Source: Caldisericia bacterium (GTDB taxonomy: Bacteria; Caldisericota; Caldisericia; UBA6126; JAGPKI01). From it: a stretch of 7,331 nucleotides of DNA. Both the position numbers and the translations under genes were made by a program. Positions 6,563-7,331 of the stretch are shown here, piece after piece (within the stretch, counting starts at the first letter, position 1; the number at the start of each line of letters is the position of its first letter). The stretch covers positions 6,992 to 14,322 of the forward strand of contig JAGPKI010000029.1 of NCBI GenBank assembly GCA_018054005.1. The letters run 5' to 3'. The notes beneath the pieces were generated by a model. That model saw nothing but the letters and a program-made list of their open reading frames with translations, was not told where the DNA came from and made no database searches.

Positions 6563-7331
6563 ATGAATAGAAAAGAGCGCGAAAAATTTGAAATTCATAC
6601 AGGGAAGAAGAAATTAACTCCACAAGAGCTAAAAAAGAAAGAAGAAAAAGAAAAAGAAAAAAAAGCAGAAAAAAGAAAACAGATAACAATTATAACATCC
6701 TCACTTGTTTTGATTGCTTTAGTAATATTTGGTATATCCTGCTACAATATCAGTAAAGATAAAGTTGCAAAGGAATATGAAGGTGCACCACCAAATGTTA
6801 CTAAGCCTACAAAAGAAGAAATCGAAGAAATAAAGAATGAGTTGGTAGTCTTGGAGACTACTATGGGAAAGATAAAGATAGAGCTTTATCCAGAAGCAGC
6901 TCCTTTTACTGTGAATAATTTTAGAAGACTTGTTAAAGATGGCTTTTACGATGGTAAAATTTTCCATAGAGTAATAGATGACTTTATGATTCAAACTGGT
7001 GGTTATAAACAGGGCCAGGAGCAGGAAGATTCCGTTGGTTATACATTTAAAGATGAAATAAATCCAAAAGCTTTAGGATTATCCGATACTGAAATTGCTC
7101 CTCTTGAACAACAAGGGTATAAGTTTGATTATTCTCTTCCTTCAATTAAACTTGAAAGAGGTGTTGTTGCTATGGCTAATGCAGGACCAAATACAAACGG
7201 TTCACAATTCTTTATTATAACAGCTAAAGACGGTACACCAGGGCTTAATGGCAAACATACAGGTTTTGGTAGAGTAGTAGAAGGGATGGATGTTTGTGAT
7301 AAAATTCAGAAAGTTAAAACTTACATAAATC
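6563..7331 (+). CDS. Membrane-anchored cyclophilin-type peptidyl-prolyl isomerase (partial)
   Basis: The frame is open to the right edge (256 codons seen), so the C-terminus is missing. Residues 1-40 are very rich in Lys and Glu and presumably cytoplasmic. Residues about 41-61 (ITIITSSLVLIALVIFGISC) form one transmembrane helix, and a linker to about 92 leads to the cyclophilin domain, probably outside the membrane. Catalytic and pocket residues of the family are present: Phe134-His135-Arg136 (FHR), Phe141-Met142-x-Gln144, GSQFF at 213-217 and His232 (GKH). Such enzymes catalyse proline cis-trans isomerisation during folding of exported proteins. An insert of about 30 residues (167-197) precedes RGVVAMANAGPNTNGSQFF. 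The position of human Trp121, which matters for cyclosporin binding, appears to be Gly227. Cys60 is a poor lipobox match, so an uncleaved anchor is likelier. GGGGG at 6545-6549 lies 13 nt upstream of the ATG, a long spacing. Confidence 0.92.
   Translation, partial: MNRKEREKFEIHTGKKKLTPQELKKKEEKEKEKKAEKRKQITIITSSLVLIALVIFGISCYNISKDKVAKEYEGAPPNVTKPTKEEIEEIKNELVVLETTMGKIKIELYPEAAPFTVNNFRRLVKDGFYDGKIFHRVIDDFMIQTGGYKQGQEQEDSVGYTFKDEINPKALGLSDTEIAPLEQQGYKFDYSLPSIKLERGVVAMANAGPNTNGSQFFIITAKDGTPGLNGKHTGFGRVVEGMDVCDKIQKVKTYIN

Noticed and set aside
6719..6994. Minus-strand frame of 91 codons
   Set aside because: Antisense to the cyclophilin gene, whose + strand frame carries clear motifs; the hydrophobic peptide comes from reading Lys/Glu codons backwards.

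Overview
The window comes from an AT-rich bacterium. GMP synthetase is a single fused chain (archaea usually split it), RecO is a bacterial protein, and Shine-Dalgarno-like motifs (GGGAG, AGGAG) precede some genes. Nothing here fixes the phylum. The Lys/Glu-rich proteins and an unusual ATP-type PEP carboxykinase would fit an anaerobic, possibly thermophilic lineage, but that is inference.

Positions 1-760 contain no gene I can support. About 69-545 is a mosaic of short palindromic modules, more GC-rich than the genes. The composite unit runs roughly: a TGTCATTTCGCACACTC leader; TGTCATTC...GGATCCA half-elements; an AT-rich linker; and a TGGATCC...GGATGACA half-element. There are two near-complete copies and one truncated copy. 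Five hairpins each have 8-bp perfect stems; their sequences differ but stay complementary. Positions 546-760 are AT-rich and end in a TATAAT box 9 nt before the guaA ATG.

From 761 to the right edge six genes lie on the + strand, with spacings of +7, -14, -4, -20 and +7 bp, so they are probably co-transcribed. In order: guaA (GMP synthase); a TPR protein fused to a CofE/F420-ligase-like domain; recO (recombinational repair); a divergent ATP-type PEP carboxykinase; a class I SAM methyltransferase; and a membrane-anchored cyclophilin, cut by the right edge. The functions (purine synthesis, DNA repair, gluconeogenesis, an unknown methylation, protein folding) do not form one pathway; it looks like a housekeeping transcription unit.

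The points most worth a second look are the TPR-CofE-like fusion that lacks the motifs I recall as canonical for CofE, the covarying palindrome mosaic, the divergent PEPCK, and the possibly leaderless guaA. I see no defence system, CRISPR array, transposase, tRNA or rRNA.
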